DNA of 64,000 bases from Glycomyces niveus. Lineage in GTDB: Bacteria > Actinomycetota > Actinomycetes > Mycobacteriales > Micromonosporaceae. Made by a program: the position numbers and the translations under genes. This document shows positions 27,654-38,500 of the stretch, piece by piece (positions within the stretch are counted from its first letter, which is position 1; each line of letters begins with the position of its first letter). The notes below the pieces were generated by a model, which made no database searches, was not told the DNA's origin, and saw only the letters and a list, made by a program, of their open reading frames with translations. The DNA lies in assembly GCF_017592475.1 (NCBI RefSeq), contig NZ_JAGFNP010000015.1:62001-126000 (forward strand), in the 5' to 3' direction.

Positions 27654-30600
27654 ATGATCTACGACTCCATCACCAACCGCGGCGAGTACTTCTCCAACCA
27701 CTACCTCGCCGAGCTCCTCCCCGACGCCCTCAAGAAGCAGCAGTGGTCGCAATGGACCGCCGACGCCAAGGACGGCAAGCCCACCCCGCGCACCCGCCTC
27801 CGCGCCCTCCGCGCGCCGTACCAGAACGCGCGCCTGGAGATCCGCGAACTCCAGGCGACCGGCGAGACCGCGCTGGCCGCCAAGCGCACGAGCGAATGGC
27901 ACGCCGAACTCCTCGCCGGCCTCGGCTTCGGCGCCGAGCCGCAGACCCTCAGCGTCCCCCGCGCGGACATCGACCACGACGTGCCGGTCGCCTGCCTCGA
28001 CGGGTTGCTCGAAGGCGGCCTGGTCGCCATCGAAGCCGGCTTCGCCACCGACCTCGACGACGCCTTCGACCCCGACGGCTCCGGCGCGCTGCACCAGCCG
28101 GTCGCGACCTCCGGCGACGAGATCACCACCGCCGACAAGCTCGCCACCTGGCTCTTCACTGCCGACACCCCGCCGCGGTACGTGCTCATCCTCGCCGGCG
28201 GGATCGTCGTCCTCGCCGACCGCTTCGCCTGGGGCTCAGGCCGTTACCTCGCCGTCGACCTCGATGTCGCCTTGGAACGCAACGACGTCAAGAACGGCGG
28301 CGAGCTCGACCTCATCGCCGGGCTCTTCACCGCCGAGATGCTGCGCCAGCCCGAAGGCGAGACCGCGAGCCCGCTCGCCGCGCTCGTCGAGGAGTCCAGC
28401 CGCCATGCGGTCGGCGTCTCCAAGGACCTCCGCGAGGCCCTGCGCCGCAGCGTCGAGATCGTCGCCAACGAGGTTCTCGCCCGCTTCCGCGACGCCGGCG
28501 TGGCCCTGGACGAGATCGAGGTCGCGGACGACGCGAAGGACCTCGCGGACCAGCTCCGCCGCGAATCTCTGCGCTACCTGTACCGGATCCTGTTCCTGCT
28601 CTACGCCGAGGCCCGCCCGGACACGGGCATCCTGCCCGTCGACCACCCTGAATACATGGAGGGCTACTCCCTGGCCCGCCTCGGCGAACTCGTCGTCCCC
28701 GACCTCGACTCGGCCTCGAACGACGGCTTCCACTTCTACGAGTCGCTGAACCTCCTGTTCACTCAGGTCAACAGCGGCTACCGATACGACCAGCCTGTGA
28801 GCAAGAGCGAAAGCGCGGGCATCCGCTTCGAGCCCATGCGCTCTGAGCTGTTCGAGCCTGCCTCCATCAAGCTCATCGGCAAGTCCGTCTACGTCGAAGA
28901 CCACGGCGGCGTCGACACCCGGCTGCGCAACAGGACCCTGCACGTCGTGCTCCGACTCCTCATGCTCACCAAGGGCGGCGCGAAACGCGGCCGCGGCCGC
29001 TCGGCGGCGACGGCGAGCAAGCAGGGCGGCTTCATTTCCTACGCCCAACTCGGCATCAACCAGCTCGGTGCGGTCTATGAGGGCCTGATGTCCTACACCG
29101 GGCGGATCGCCGAGGGCGAAGCGCTCCTTGAGGTCGCGAAGGGCGGCGATCCCGAGGGCGGGTCCTGGCTGGTGCCCGCCTCGAAGGTGGCCGACTACCC
29201 CGAGGACGTCTACGTCCGCCGCGAGGACCCTTGGACGGGCGAGCTGAAGCGGGTCAAATACGAAGTTGGCCAGTTCGTGTACCGCCTCGCGGGGCGCGAC
29301 CGCCAGACCTCGGCGAGCTACTACACCCCGGAGTCGCTGACGAAGGCGACGGTGCAGTTGGCGCTGGACTACCGGATGGAAGAGGCGAGCGAGCCGGTCA
29401 CTGCCGCTGAGATGCTGCGGTGGAAGATCTGCGAGCCCGCTCTTGGCTCGGGCGCGTTCCTCAACGAGGCCATCAACCAGGTCGCGGCCAGGTACCTCCA
29501 GAAGCGCCAGGAGGAATTGGGGACTGAGCTGCCCGCCGAGGACTACCAGCGGGAGTTGCAGAAGGTCAAGGCCTATATCGCCTTGCACAACTCCTACGGG
29601 GTGGACCTGAACGCGACGGCGGTCGAGCTCGCAGAGATCTCGTTGTGGCTGAACGTCATGCACCCGGGGCTGCAAGCGCCGTGGTTCGGCCTGCATCTTC
29701 GGCAGGGCAACTCCTTGATCGGCGCGAACCGGCGGTATTACGACCCGAAGGATGTCCGAAGCAAGGCCTGGCTGGAGAGCGCGCCGGTGGAGCACCCCTT
29801 CAAGGAGGGTGACCTGCCGGAGGGCATGATCCATCACTTCCTGCTGCCCGCGAAGGGTTGGGGAGCGGTAGCGGGGGAGAAGGAGGCGAAGGAGCTCGCC
29901 CCCGAGGACAGCGAGAAGCTGAACAAGTGGCGAAAAGCCTTGCGCGCCAAGCCGAAAGAGAAGCAGGTCAAGCGCTTGCAGGCCCTGTCGCGGCGGGCCG
30001 AGTACCTGTGGGGGCTGGTCGAAAAGCGGCTCAGGATCTCTGAGCAGGAGATCGCCCGCAAGATCGATGTCTGGGGAGCAGAGGACCTGCCCGAACCGAG
30101 CAACCCAGCGTCGAAGGAGGACATCCTCAAGTCGCTGGGCGCTGTGAAGAACGACCTCGAAGGTTCAGGCACACCGTACTGGCGGTTGAAGACGGTCATG
30201 GACGCCTGGTGCGCCCTGTGGTTCTGGCCGGTGCAGGAAGCCTCGCTCCTCGACGGCAGCCATGGACGCTATGAAGAAAGCCAGGAAATTAACCTCAAGT
30301 CCGCGACCGGCCGGCAGCGACGGATCGTGCCGCTCGCCGATCTGGACGACTGGATCGACTTCGCCGAGGCTCTGCTCGGACGAGTCGACTACGACGACCA
30401 AGTCCTACGCGGAGCCTTCAAGAGCCTCCCCGAGCTGAGCGACTTCGAAGACCACCTTCCACTCAACATGGGCATGGAGCACTTCTCCAGGATCCGAGAA
30501 CAGTTCCCCTGGGTCCAGAAATCGATCGACATCGCCAAGGACCAAAGCTTCTTCCACTGGGAACTCCAGTTCGCGAACATCTTCAAAGACGGCGGTTTCG

Positions 30601-32504
30601 ATCTCCAGGTGGGAAATCCGCCGTGGATGCGGCCGCAATGGGATGAATCTCTGGTTCTTGCGGAGATTGACCCTTGGTTTGCCTTGGCGGAGAAGGCGAG
30701 CGTTCAAGCGCGGTCCGCGAATACAAAGCGGGTTCTTTCGGTTTCGCTGGCGCAGAACACTGTCCTGGTTGAGCGCGCCATGCTTAGTGGGATATCGACG
30801 TTCGTTGGAGATGTGTCAACATACTCGACTCTGCGCGGAACTCAGCCGGATCTATATCGTTGTTTTATGGTTCGAACTTGGCTAAATGGCGGACAGAAAG
30901 GTATTGTCGGACTAATCCACTCTGAATCCCATTTCAGTGGGAAGCGCGAGGCCGTTCTAAGAACTGCTGCCTACCGTAGGCTACGAATGCATGTACATTT
31001 TGTTAACTCGCTGAATCTATTCGATATTGCTCATAAGTTCGAATTCGGATTGCACATTTACGGGCGTGAGCGTGAGGTAAGTTTCGGGCACGCCACATGG
31101 ATATATCATCCCGATACTGCAATTCGATCAAAAACGCTATCCGATACAAATGATACCGGCGATTATGGTAACTTCTTGCCGGGCCTGACCTTTCAGGGGT
31201 CATGGGATACTCGGCCACATCCCGGTCGGATTATTCATGTTGATGAAGAGACGCTTTCGACGTGGAACCTTGTCTCCGATGGAGCACCTGACGAATGGAT
31301 GCAAGCAAGGCTCTTGTTTCCAGTGTCTGTATATGAAAGTGATGTTATCTCATTGCTTGCGAAGGTTGCCAATCGGATCGGAGCTCTCGATCCCAAGATT
31401 TCAAGTGGACTTCATGAGACTGGCGCAAGCCAAGCGGGGATAATCTCATGGAAATCAACCGCTATCTCAGAGTGGAATGAATTGATTTTGCAGGGTCCTC
31501 ATCTTGGGATCGGCGCTGCTCTATCCAAGCAGCCTAATATTCCTTGCAGGAGCAAGGCTGATTATTCATCGTGGGATCTGACAAGACTGGATCCAAACAC
31601 TGTTCCAAACTCGAATTATGTCCGCGCCTGTGGGGAAGACGTATTTGAAAGATCTAAAGATCGGTGGGTGATCGGATCCGAAAATTCCCCGTCGCGTCCC
31701 TATACGGATTTCTATCGTGTTGCCTGGCGGGTGATGATTAATATCAAGAGCGAGAGAAGTCTATATGCAGCGCTAATTCCTCGGGGTCCTTCTCATATCG
31801 ATAATGTGAATTCGATGGCGCTGAAGGATGACCTTACAACTGCTTTGACAGCAGGGTACTGGTCATCGATTCCCCTCGATTACATGCTGCGAATTACAGG
31901 GTCTTCACACTTTAGAATAGGAAATGCGAAAAACTACCCTGCTCCAGATGCGAATCATTTGCTAACTCCCGAACTTTTGCTTCGAACACTTCGATTGAAT
32001 TGTCTCACTAGTGTCTATTCTTCACTTTGGGGCGATCTGTATGAAAGCAACTGGAACTCTATAGCTTGGGCGCATGAGTGGCCCATGAGGAAGGAACTTG
32101 GTCAGGTAAATCCCAATTGGGAATATTCCATACCTCTCCGTACCGAATATGAGCGTCGCGCAGCTCTCGTGGAGATAGACGCACTCGTGGCGGTCATGCT
32201 GGGAATGACTGCCGATCAGCTCGAAGCGATCTATCTCGCACGGTATCCGGTACTTTCAGGGCGTGAGGATCAGACTTGGTTCGACGCTCACGGGCGAAAG
32301 ATCTGTGGCGACACGAAGGCTGGTGGCTTCGGCCAGACCAAGGAGGACTTCATCCAGCTCCAGGCTCACCTCAATGATGGTGCTCCGCCGCCCGCTGGGT
32401 ACTCGCCTCCGTTCTACAAAGCCGATAGGGTTGCGGAGATGACTGCCGCGCATGCAGAGTTCACCCGCCGTCTCGAAGCTAAGCAGCGTGAGGCCGGGTC
32501 GTGA
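27654..32504 (+). CDS. Large PglX/Eco57I/DrmMI-like DNA N6-adenine methyltransferase
   Basis: 1616 residues. SAM-binding motif I EPALGSGAFL lies near 594 and the catalytic motif IV NPPW near 987, as in gamma-type N6-adenine enzymes; a roughly 390-residue segment separates them. Residues 1-400 resemble the N-terminal region of type IIG/PglX proteins, but no nuclease motif was confirmed. From about base 30630 to 32250 (residues 990-1530) the DNA turns clearly AT-rich, with ATA, TTT and AAT codons rare elsewhere; this is where the target recognition domain should lie, suggesting specificity swapping. The stop overlaps the GTG of the next gene. It likely marks host DNA so the partners can tell self from phage. 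Confidence 0.88.
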   Translation: MIYDSITNRGEYFSNHYLAELLPDALKKQQWSQWTADAKDGKPTPRTRLRALRAPYQNARLEIRELQATGETALAAKRTSEWHAELLAGLGFGAEPQTLSVPRADIDHDVPVACLDGLLEGGLVAIEAGFATDLDDAFDPDGSGALHQPVATSGDEITTADKLATWLFTADTPPRYVLILAGGIVVLADRFAWGSGRYLAVDLDVALERNDVKNGGELDLIAGLFTAEMLRQPEGETASPLAALVEESSRHAVGVSKDLREALRRSVEIVANEVLARFRDAGVALDEIEVADDAKDLADQLRRESLRYLYRILFLLYAEARPDTGILPVDHPEYMEGYSLARLGELVVPDLDSASNDGFHFYESLNLLFTQVNSGYRYDQPVSKSESAGIRFEPMRSELFEPASIKLIGKSVYVEDHGGVDTRLRNRTLHVVLRLLMLTKGGAKRGRGRSAATASKQGGFISYAQLGINQLGAVYEGLMSYTGRIAEGEALLEVAKGGDPEGGSWLVPASKVADYPEDVYVRREDPWTGELKRVKYEVGQFVYRLAGRDRQTSASYYTPESLTKATVQLALDYRMEEASEPVTAAEMLRWKICEPALGSGAFLNEAINQVAARYLQKRQEELGTELPAEDYQRELQKVKAYIALHNSYGVDLNATAVELAEISLWLNVMHPGLQAPWFGLHLRQGNSLIGANRRYYDPKDVRSKAWLESAPVEHPFKEGDLPEGMIHHFLLPAKGWGAVAGEKEAKELAPEDSEKLNKWRKALRAKPKEKQVKRLQALSRRAEYLWGLVEKRLRISEQEIARKIDVWGAEDLPEPSNPASKEDILKSLGAVKNDLEGSGTPYWRLKTVMDAWCALWFWPVQEASLLDGSHGRYEESQEINLKSATGRQRRIVPLADLDDWIDFAEALLGRVDYDDQVLRGAFKSLPELSDFEDHLPLNMGMEHFSRIREQFPWVQKSIDIAKDQSFFHWELQFANIFKDGGFDLQVGNPPWMRPQWDESLVLAEIDPWFALAEKASVQARSANTKRVLSVSLAQNTVLVERAMLSGISTFVGDVSTYSTLRGTQPDLYRCFMVRTWLNGGQKGIVGLIHSESHFSGKREAVLRTAAYRRLRMHVHFVNSLNLFDIAHKFEFGLHIYGREREVSFGHATWIYHPDTAIRSKTLSDTNDTGDYGNFLPGLTFQGSWDTRPHPGRIIHVDEETLSTWNLVSDGAPDEWMQARLLFPVSVYESDVISLLAKVANRIGALDPKISSGLHETGASQAGIISWKSTAISEWNELILQGPHLGIGAALSKQPNIPCRSKADYSSWDLTRLDPNTVPNSNYVRACGEDVFERSKDRWVIGSENSPSRPYTDFYRVAWRVMINIKSERSLYAALIPRGPSHIDNVNSMALKDDLTTALTAGYWSSIPLDYMLRITGSSHFRIGNAKNYPAPDANHLLTPELLLRTLRLNCLTSVYSSLWGDLYESNWNSIAWAHEWPMRKELGQVNPNWEYSIPLRTEYERRAALVEIDALVAVMLGMTADQLEAIYLARYPVLSGREDQTWFDAHGRKICGDTKAGGFGQTKEDFIQLQAHLNDGAPPPAGYSPPFYKADRVAEMTAAHAEFTRRLEAKQREAGS

Positions 32505-35500
32505 AGCCGTCCCTTGCCGCTCTTCGTATGCGTGACCAGGTCGTCGAGTATCTGGCCACGACCTACGGCATGACCGGCGAGTCCGCCCGAGAGCTTGAGA
32601 AGTTCCTGACCGACCCTGAAGACGGGATCGTCAAGGGCCCCTTCCTCCGCCTCCGCACGCCCTTCCGTCCCGCCGTCCCCGGCTGGGAGTCGGCCCTCGA
32701 TTGGTTCCCCGAGGGCTTCACCCCGCACCGCCACCAAGCGAACTCTTGGGCCCGGCTCTCCTCGAAGCACCACGAACCCCAACCGACCATCGTCACCACC
32801 GGCACCGGCTCGGGCAAGACCGAGTCCTTTCTCATCCCCATCCTCGACCACTGCCGCCGCCACGCCGACAGCTCCAACTCCGGCGTCAAAGCCGTCTTCC
32901 TCTACCCCATGAACGCCCTCGCGGCCGACCAAGCTAAGCGGCTCAACGAACTGCTCACCTCCGACCCCCGCCTTTCCGGCGTCACCGCCGGCCTCTACAT
33001 CGGCGACAAGGCCGAGGTCACTTACGAGCGCATCCTCACCGACCGCCGGCACATCCAGGCCACGCCGCCCGACATCCTCATCACCAACTACAAGATGCTG
33101 GACATGATCCTCCAGCGCCCCATCGACTCCGCGCTCTTCGGCCCGCGCCAGCTCACCTACATCGTCGTCGACGAGTTCCACACCTACGATGGCGCGCAAG
33201 GCACCGACGTCGCCATGCTCCTTCGCCGCCTCAACGCCGCCGTCGGCGACCGCGCCGTTTGCCCTGTCGCCACGTCCGCGACCCTCGCCAGTGGCGAAGG
33301 GGCCTCCGACCTCATCCGCGAAGTCGCCGAAGACGTCTTCGGCGTGCCGTTCGCCCCCGACTCGGTGATCACCGAAGACCGGCTCGAATCGCGGGAGTTC
33401 ATCGAGGAGCCCGACGACGACGAGCTCTTCAACGTCCCCAGTCCCGACGAGTTCATGGCCCTCTCCGGCGACCCTGTCGACGACCCGGCCGCACTCGCGG
33501 AGCTCGCCGAACTCGTCTGCGGCAAAAGCGAACTTACCCCGACCGAACTCGGCGCCAAGCTCAAGCGGCATCCGCTCACCCGCGTGCTCCTCGATGTCTT
33601 TGCCGACGGGCAGGTCCGCGACCTCGACGCGGTCTTCGCCGCCTTCCACCGCAGGCTCGTGCTCGACTCCTGGCGAAGCGTCTTCCGCACCGATCCGGGC
33701 CTCGCCTCCGAGGCACTCGCCCGCTACCTCGCGCTCCTCTCGGTCGCGCGGGATCCCGACTTCCCCCGCCGGCCGCTGCTCAAGGTCGAGACCCACTTGT
33801 GGCTCAAGGCCATTCACCGGGTCCTGCGCCGCGTCTCCCACGCGCCCCGCTTCCACTGGGACTCAGACGACTCGCTTCGCGAAGCGCTCGTGCTCCCGGC
33901 GATCGCCTGCCGCCACTGCGGGCGGTCAGGCTGGATGGCGCTCTCGCCCGAACAGGACCCCGAAGACCTCAAGACCGACATCACCAACATCTACCGCGCC
34001 ACCGTCCGCAAGAAGACCAAGTCGCGCCTGCGAGCCTTGATCACGGCCACCCAGGCCGAATGTGACGCGGTCACCGCCGACGAACCGCACCTCAGAGCGC
34101 TGGACTTCGCGCACTTGCGGCCGATCGACCCGTCGGTCGACAAGGCCATCGACGCGCCCCGCCCCGCAGACGCCGACCGACCGGAAGGCGCCTCGGACGC
34201 GATCCCCGTCTGGATCAACCTGGAGAGCGATGCCGCCGCGCGCGAGGACCGCTGCCCGGCCTGCAACCGCGACAACGGCATCCGCTTCATCGGCACCGGC
34301 GCGGTCACCCTGGCCTCCGTCGTCGTCACCGAGCTGTTCACGCGGTCGCTCGAACCTGACCTGGAGTCCCGCAAGACCCTGGCCTTCTCCGACTCGGTGC
34401 AGGACGCCGCCCACCGGGCCGGGTTCCTCTCGTCCCGCTCGCACTCCTTCTCACTGCGCAGCCATCTTGCGAAGCAGCTCCCCGACGACGCGCCCCTCGG
34501 ACTCGACGAGGTCGCCGCCGCCGCTATCGAGGCGCTGCCTGACCTCAAGGAACTCTCGGCCGTCGTCCCCGTCGAACTGCACGACCAGCCCGAGGTGAAG
34601 CGCCTCCTCGAAGGCACCAGTGCAGGCACCCCGGCGGCATGGAGGCTCATCGCCGACAGGCTCGCCTTCGACACCTTCCTCGAATTCGGCCTCCGTTCCC
34701 GACTCGGCCGCACCCTCGAGACCACCCGCACCGCCGCCGCCGAAGTGTCGCTGCCGGACCCGGGCCTGCTGGCCGGGATCGCCCGCGACGCCCTGCTGAC
34801 CTGCCGCGGTGACATGCCGCTGGAGCTCCCCACACCCGAACTCTTCTTCGAGCACCTGCGAGGGCTCCTCGAACGCCTCCGCGGCAGCGGCGCCATCAAG
34901 CACCGCTGGCTCGACCAGTGGATCGGCTCGGCCGGTGTGAAGCAGTGGACCATCTGGGGCGGTCGCGCCCCGGGGATGCCCGCGTTCCCCGACTCGATCT
35001 CCCGGCCCGAGTTCGGCCTCAGCGACGAGTACCAGAAGAAGAGCTTCACCCCTCTGGGCCGCAAGGGAACCTGGTACGCCGATTGGACCCGCCGCACGCT
35101 GGGCCTCGCCGAGCCCGTCGCGGCCCAGTACCTCCCGCGGCTCCTCGGCGCGCTCGCCGACTCGGGCGTCATCGCCGCGCGCACCGTGCCGGGCACCGGC
35201 ACCCGCGTCTTCGGCTTCACCCCCGGCCACATCACCGTCACCGGCCTGTCCACCGCCGCCGCGGCCGAGTCGATCGTCGCCTGCGACGCCTGCGACCACC
35301 GGCTCACCGTCGTGCCCGAACGGCGCGACTCCTGGGCCGACACGCACTGCCCCCGCTGGCAGTGCCGAGGCCGCCTGCGACCCAGGCCCGCCGAGCGCGA
35401 GGACTTCTACCGGCGGATCTACCGGGACAAGGAGGTCTTCCGGGTCCTCGCCGTCGACCACACCGGCGTCCTCACCCGCGAGCAGCGCGAGAGGGTCGAA

Positions 35501-38500
35501 CGCGAGTTCCAAGGCGACGGGTTCGACGACCCGAACGTCCTCTCCGCCACCTCCACGCTCGAACTGGGCATCGACATCGGCGACCTCTCCGCCGTCATCC
35601 TCGCCGGCCTGCCGCCGGCCCCTGCCGGATACGCGCAGCGGTCCGGCCGCGCCGGGCGCTCCACCGGGAACGCCCTCACCGTGACCATCGCCGACCGCCG
35701 CCCCCGCGACCGGCACTTCTTCGCCGACCCGAGCCTCATGCTCGACGCCGCGATCAGCCCACCCGGCGCGTACCTCTCCGCCGTTGAGATCCTCAAGCGC
35801 CAGTACACGGCCTTCCTGCTCGACAAGGTCGGCCGCGGCGAACTCCCCGACGTGGGGGAGCTGCCGGGACGCGCCTCCGCGCTGTTCGGCGACACCGGCT
35901 GGCTCACCCGGTTCGCGAAGGCGGCCCTCGCCGCCTCCCACCTCGCCGGGCCCGAGTTCTTGGACCTGTTCGGGGACAAGCTCTCCGAACGGGTCGCCGC
36001 CGAACTCCGCGACTGGTTCGGCCCCGGCCTCGAAAAGCGCCTGGAGTGCGCGGCCCTCGACTGGGAGGAGCGCCTCTCGCATCTGCGCGACCGCATCAAG
36101 CAGATCGATGCAGCCGCAGCCGAACTCACCGACCCCGACGGCGAGGACAAGGGCGAGCTGCGCCAGCTCCGCGCCGAAGCCGGAGGCATCCGCCGCCGCC
36201 TCGGGGAGATCGGACGCACCCCCGCCCACAATGCCCTCGTCGAACTGGGGCTTCTCCCGAACTACGCGCTCATCGACGCCGCCACCGTCCTCGAAGCCAC
36301 CCTCGCCAGCATCGACGAGACCTCCGAAGGCGACAAGAAGTACGAGTCCGAGCTGCGCGAATACCCGCGCCCGGCCCGCCAGGCGCTCACGGAGATCGCC
36401 CCCGGCAACACCTTCTACGCCCGCGGGTACCAGCACGAGATCCGCGGCCTCGACATTGGCTCCCGCACCAACCCCGCGTGGGAGGAATGGCGTATCTGCG
36501 CCGGTTGCGGCCACGCGAGGACCCACGACGCCGCCGACCTCAGCCCTTGCGAGCGCTGCGGCACCGCCATGAACGACAACGGCGTGCTCTACAAGGTGCT
36601 CAAGCCGACCCGTACTTGGGCCGACGACCGCGCCGACGACGCCCACATCTCGGACGCCCGCGACGACCGCCTCAACGTCTACTACAACACCTGCGACACC
36701 GTCGACATCGCCCATGTGAGCACCGGCTGGCGCCACCGCAACGCCGCATTCGGAGCCGACTACGCCCCCGACGCCCTCGTGCGCCGCTTCAACCTCGGTC
36801 TACTGCGGCCCGACCGCCGCGCCTCGACCGTGTTCGCCGGCAAGGAGACCGACGTCAACTGGTTCTGGGTCTGCCCCGACTGCGGCGGCACCGGCACCGA
36901 CGACGACCCCGGATCGAAGCACGACGCGCTCTACTCACCTCGCGGCGGCGACGCCTCGCGCGAGCACCACCGGCAGTGGTGCAGGAACCGCACCCCCAAC
37001 ACCGGCCACGAGCCGATCATCCTCGCCCACGAGCTCCAGACCGAGGCACTGCGGATCCTCGTCCCCGTGCTCACCTTCCACCAGGCCGAGAAGCTCGCGT
37101 CCTTCCAAGCGGCACTGAAACTCGGCGTGGCCGCGGTCTACAAGGGGGACCCCGCCCACCTGGCCACCGTCACCGCCCGCATGCCCGACACCGGCACCGG
37201 GGACATCCGCAACTTCGTCGTCCTCTTCGACCAGTTGCCCAGCGGCACCGGCTACCTCGACCGGCTCTCGCAGCCCGAAGCGCTGCACGCCGTCCTCACC
37301 GCCGCCCGCGAACGGCTCGACGCCTGCACCTGCAACGAGCACCGGGCCTGCCACCGCTGCCTGCTCGCCTACACTCCGCAGAACGACTACGAGCACGTCT
37401 CCCGCGGCCTCGCCGTCGAGATGCTCGCCGAACTGCTCGACGACTGGGGCACCGAACCGGTCTCCGGCGTCCACGACATCTCCCTCCTGCGGCTCACCGA
37501 ATCGGAGCTGGAGCAGCGTTTCCTCGACAAGCTGCGCCGTTACGCCGACAAGACCGAAGGCGTCCGCCTCATCGACCAGCACAAGGACGAGGCCGAGCTG
37601 CTCATCACCGACGCCGAGGACCGGCCCGCCCGCTGGAAGGTCCGCCTTCAGAAGCGCATCGAGGGCACCATTCCCGACGCCGAGTTCACCCGCCTCGACG
37701 CCGAATCCGAGATCGTCGCCTTCTACCTCGACGGCTACGCCTTCCATGCCAGCGCCGAGCACAACCGCCTCGCCGACGACGCGTACAAGCGCAGCACCCT
37801 CCACGCCCACGGGTACCGGGTCTTCGCCGCCACCTGGGACGACGTCGAGACCTGGCTCGACCCGGACGCCAAGAGCCCTTGGCCCCCTTACGCGCCGGAC
37901 GCGCACCGCGCCGCGAACGACGCGTTGCGGCGCCTCGGCGGGGCCCCGGGCGACCTCGTCCGCTCCCATGCCTGGGGCAACCCACTGGACCTGCTCATGA
38001 GCTATCTGAAGGACCCGGACGCCGAACGTTGGGCCCGCCGCGCCGCCGCCACGGTCATGGGCATGGCCGCGAAGGCGAAGCAGCAGACCATGACGACCTC
38101 GGCGGGCGTCGTCGGCGCGGTCACTGCCGCGGTCAGCGGACGCGACCTGCCCGCCCCTGAGGCGGGCCGGATCGCGGTGCTCAGCGCCGTCGACGGCAAC
38201 GGCCTGCCGATGACGATCTGCCTCGACGCCCGGTCCCCGGAGCGCCAGCCTCTCACCGCGATCGCGGTGCTCGACGACTCAGCCGGGGCCATCCGCGACA
38301 CCGACGCCCACAAGCGGCGCTGGAAGTCGTGGCTGTACTGGTCGAACCTCCTGCAGTTCCTTCCCGCCCAAGGCGGTGACGGCGTCCAGGAGACCACCAG
38401 CGGGCTTAGGGAGTTCGATCCGTTCGTGCTCGCCGTCTGCGAAGGCACCGGACTGCTCGCCGCGTACGCGGCGGCCCCACCGATCGACCTCGGCGACGGG

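Noticed and set aside
24852..28094. 1080-codon minus-strand open frame opposite the SNF2 gene
   Set aside because: Gly/Val/Glu/Asp-rich shadow of a high-GC coding frame; the plus strand carries full helicase motifs.
34451..36736. 761-codon minus-strand open frame opposite the giant helicase
   Set aside because: Composition is that of an antisense shadow; no domain is visible and helicase motifs are on the plus strand.
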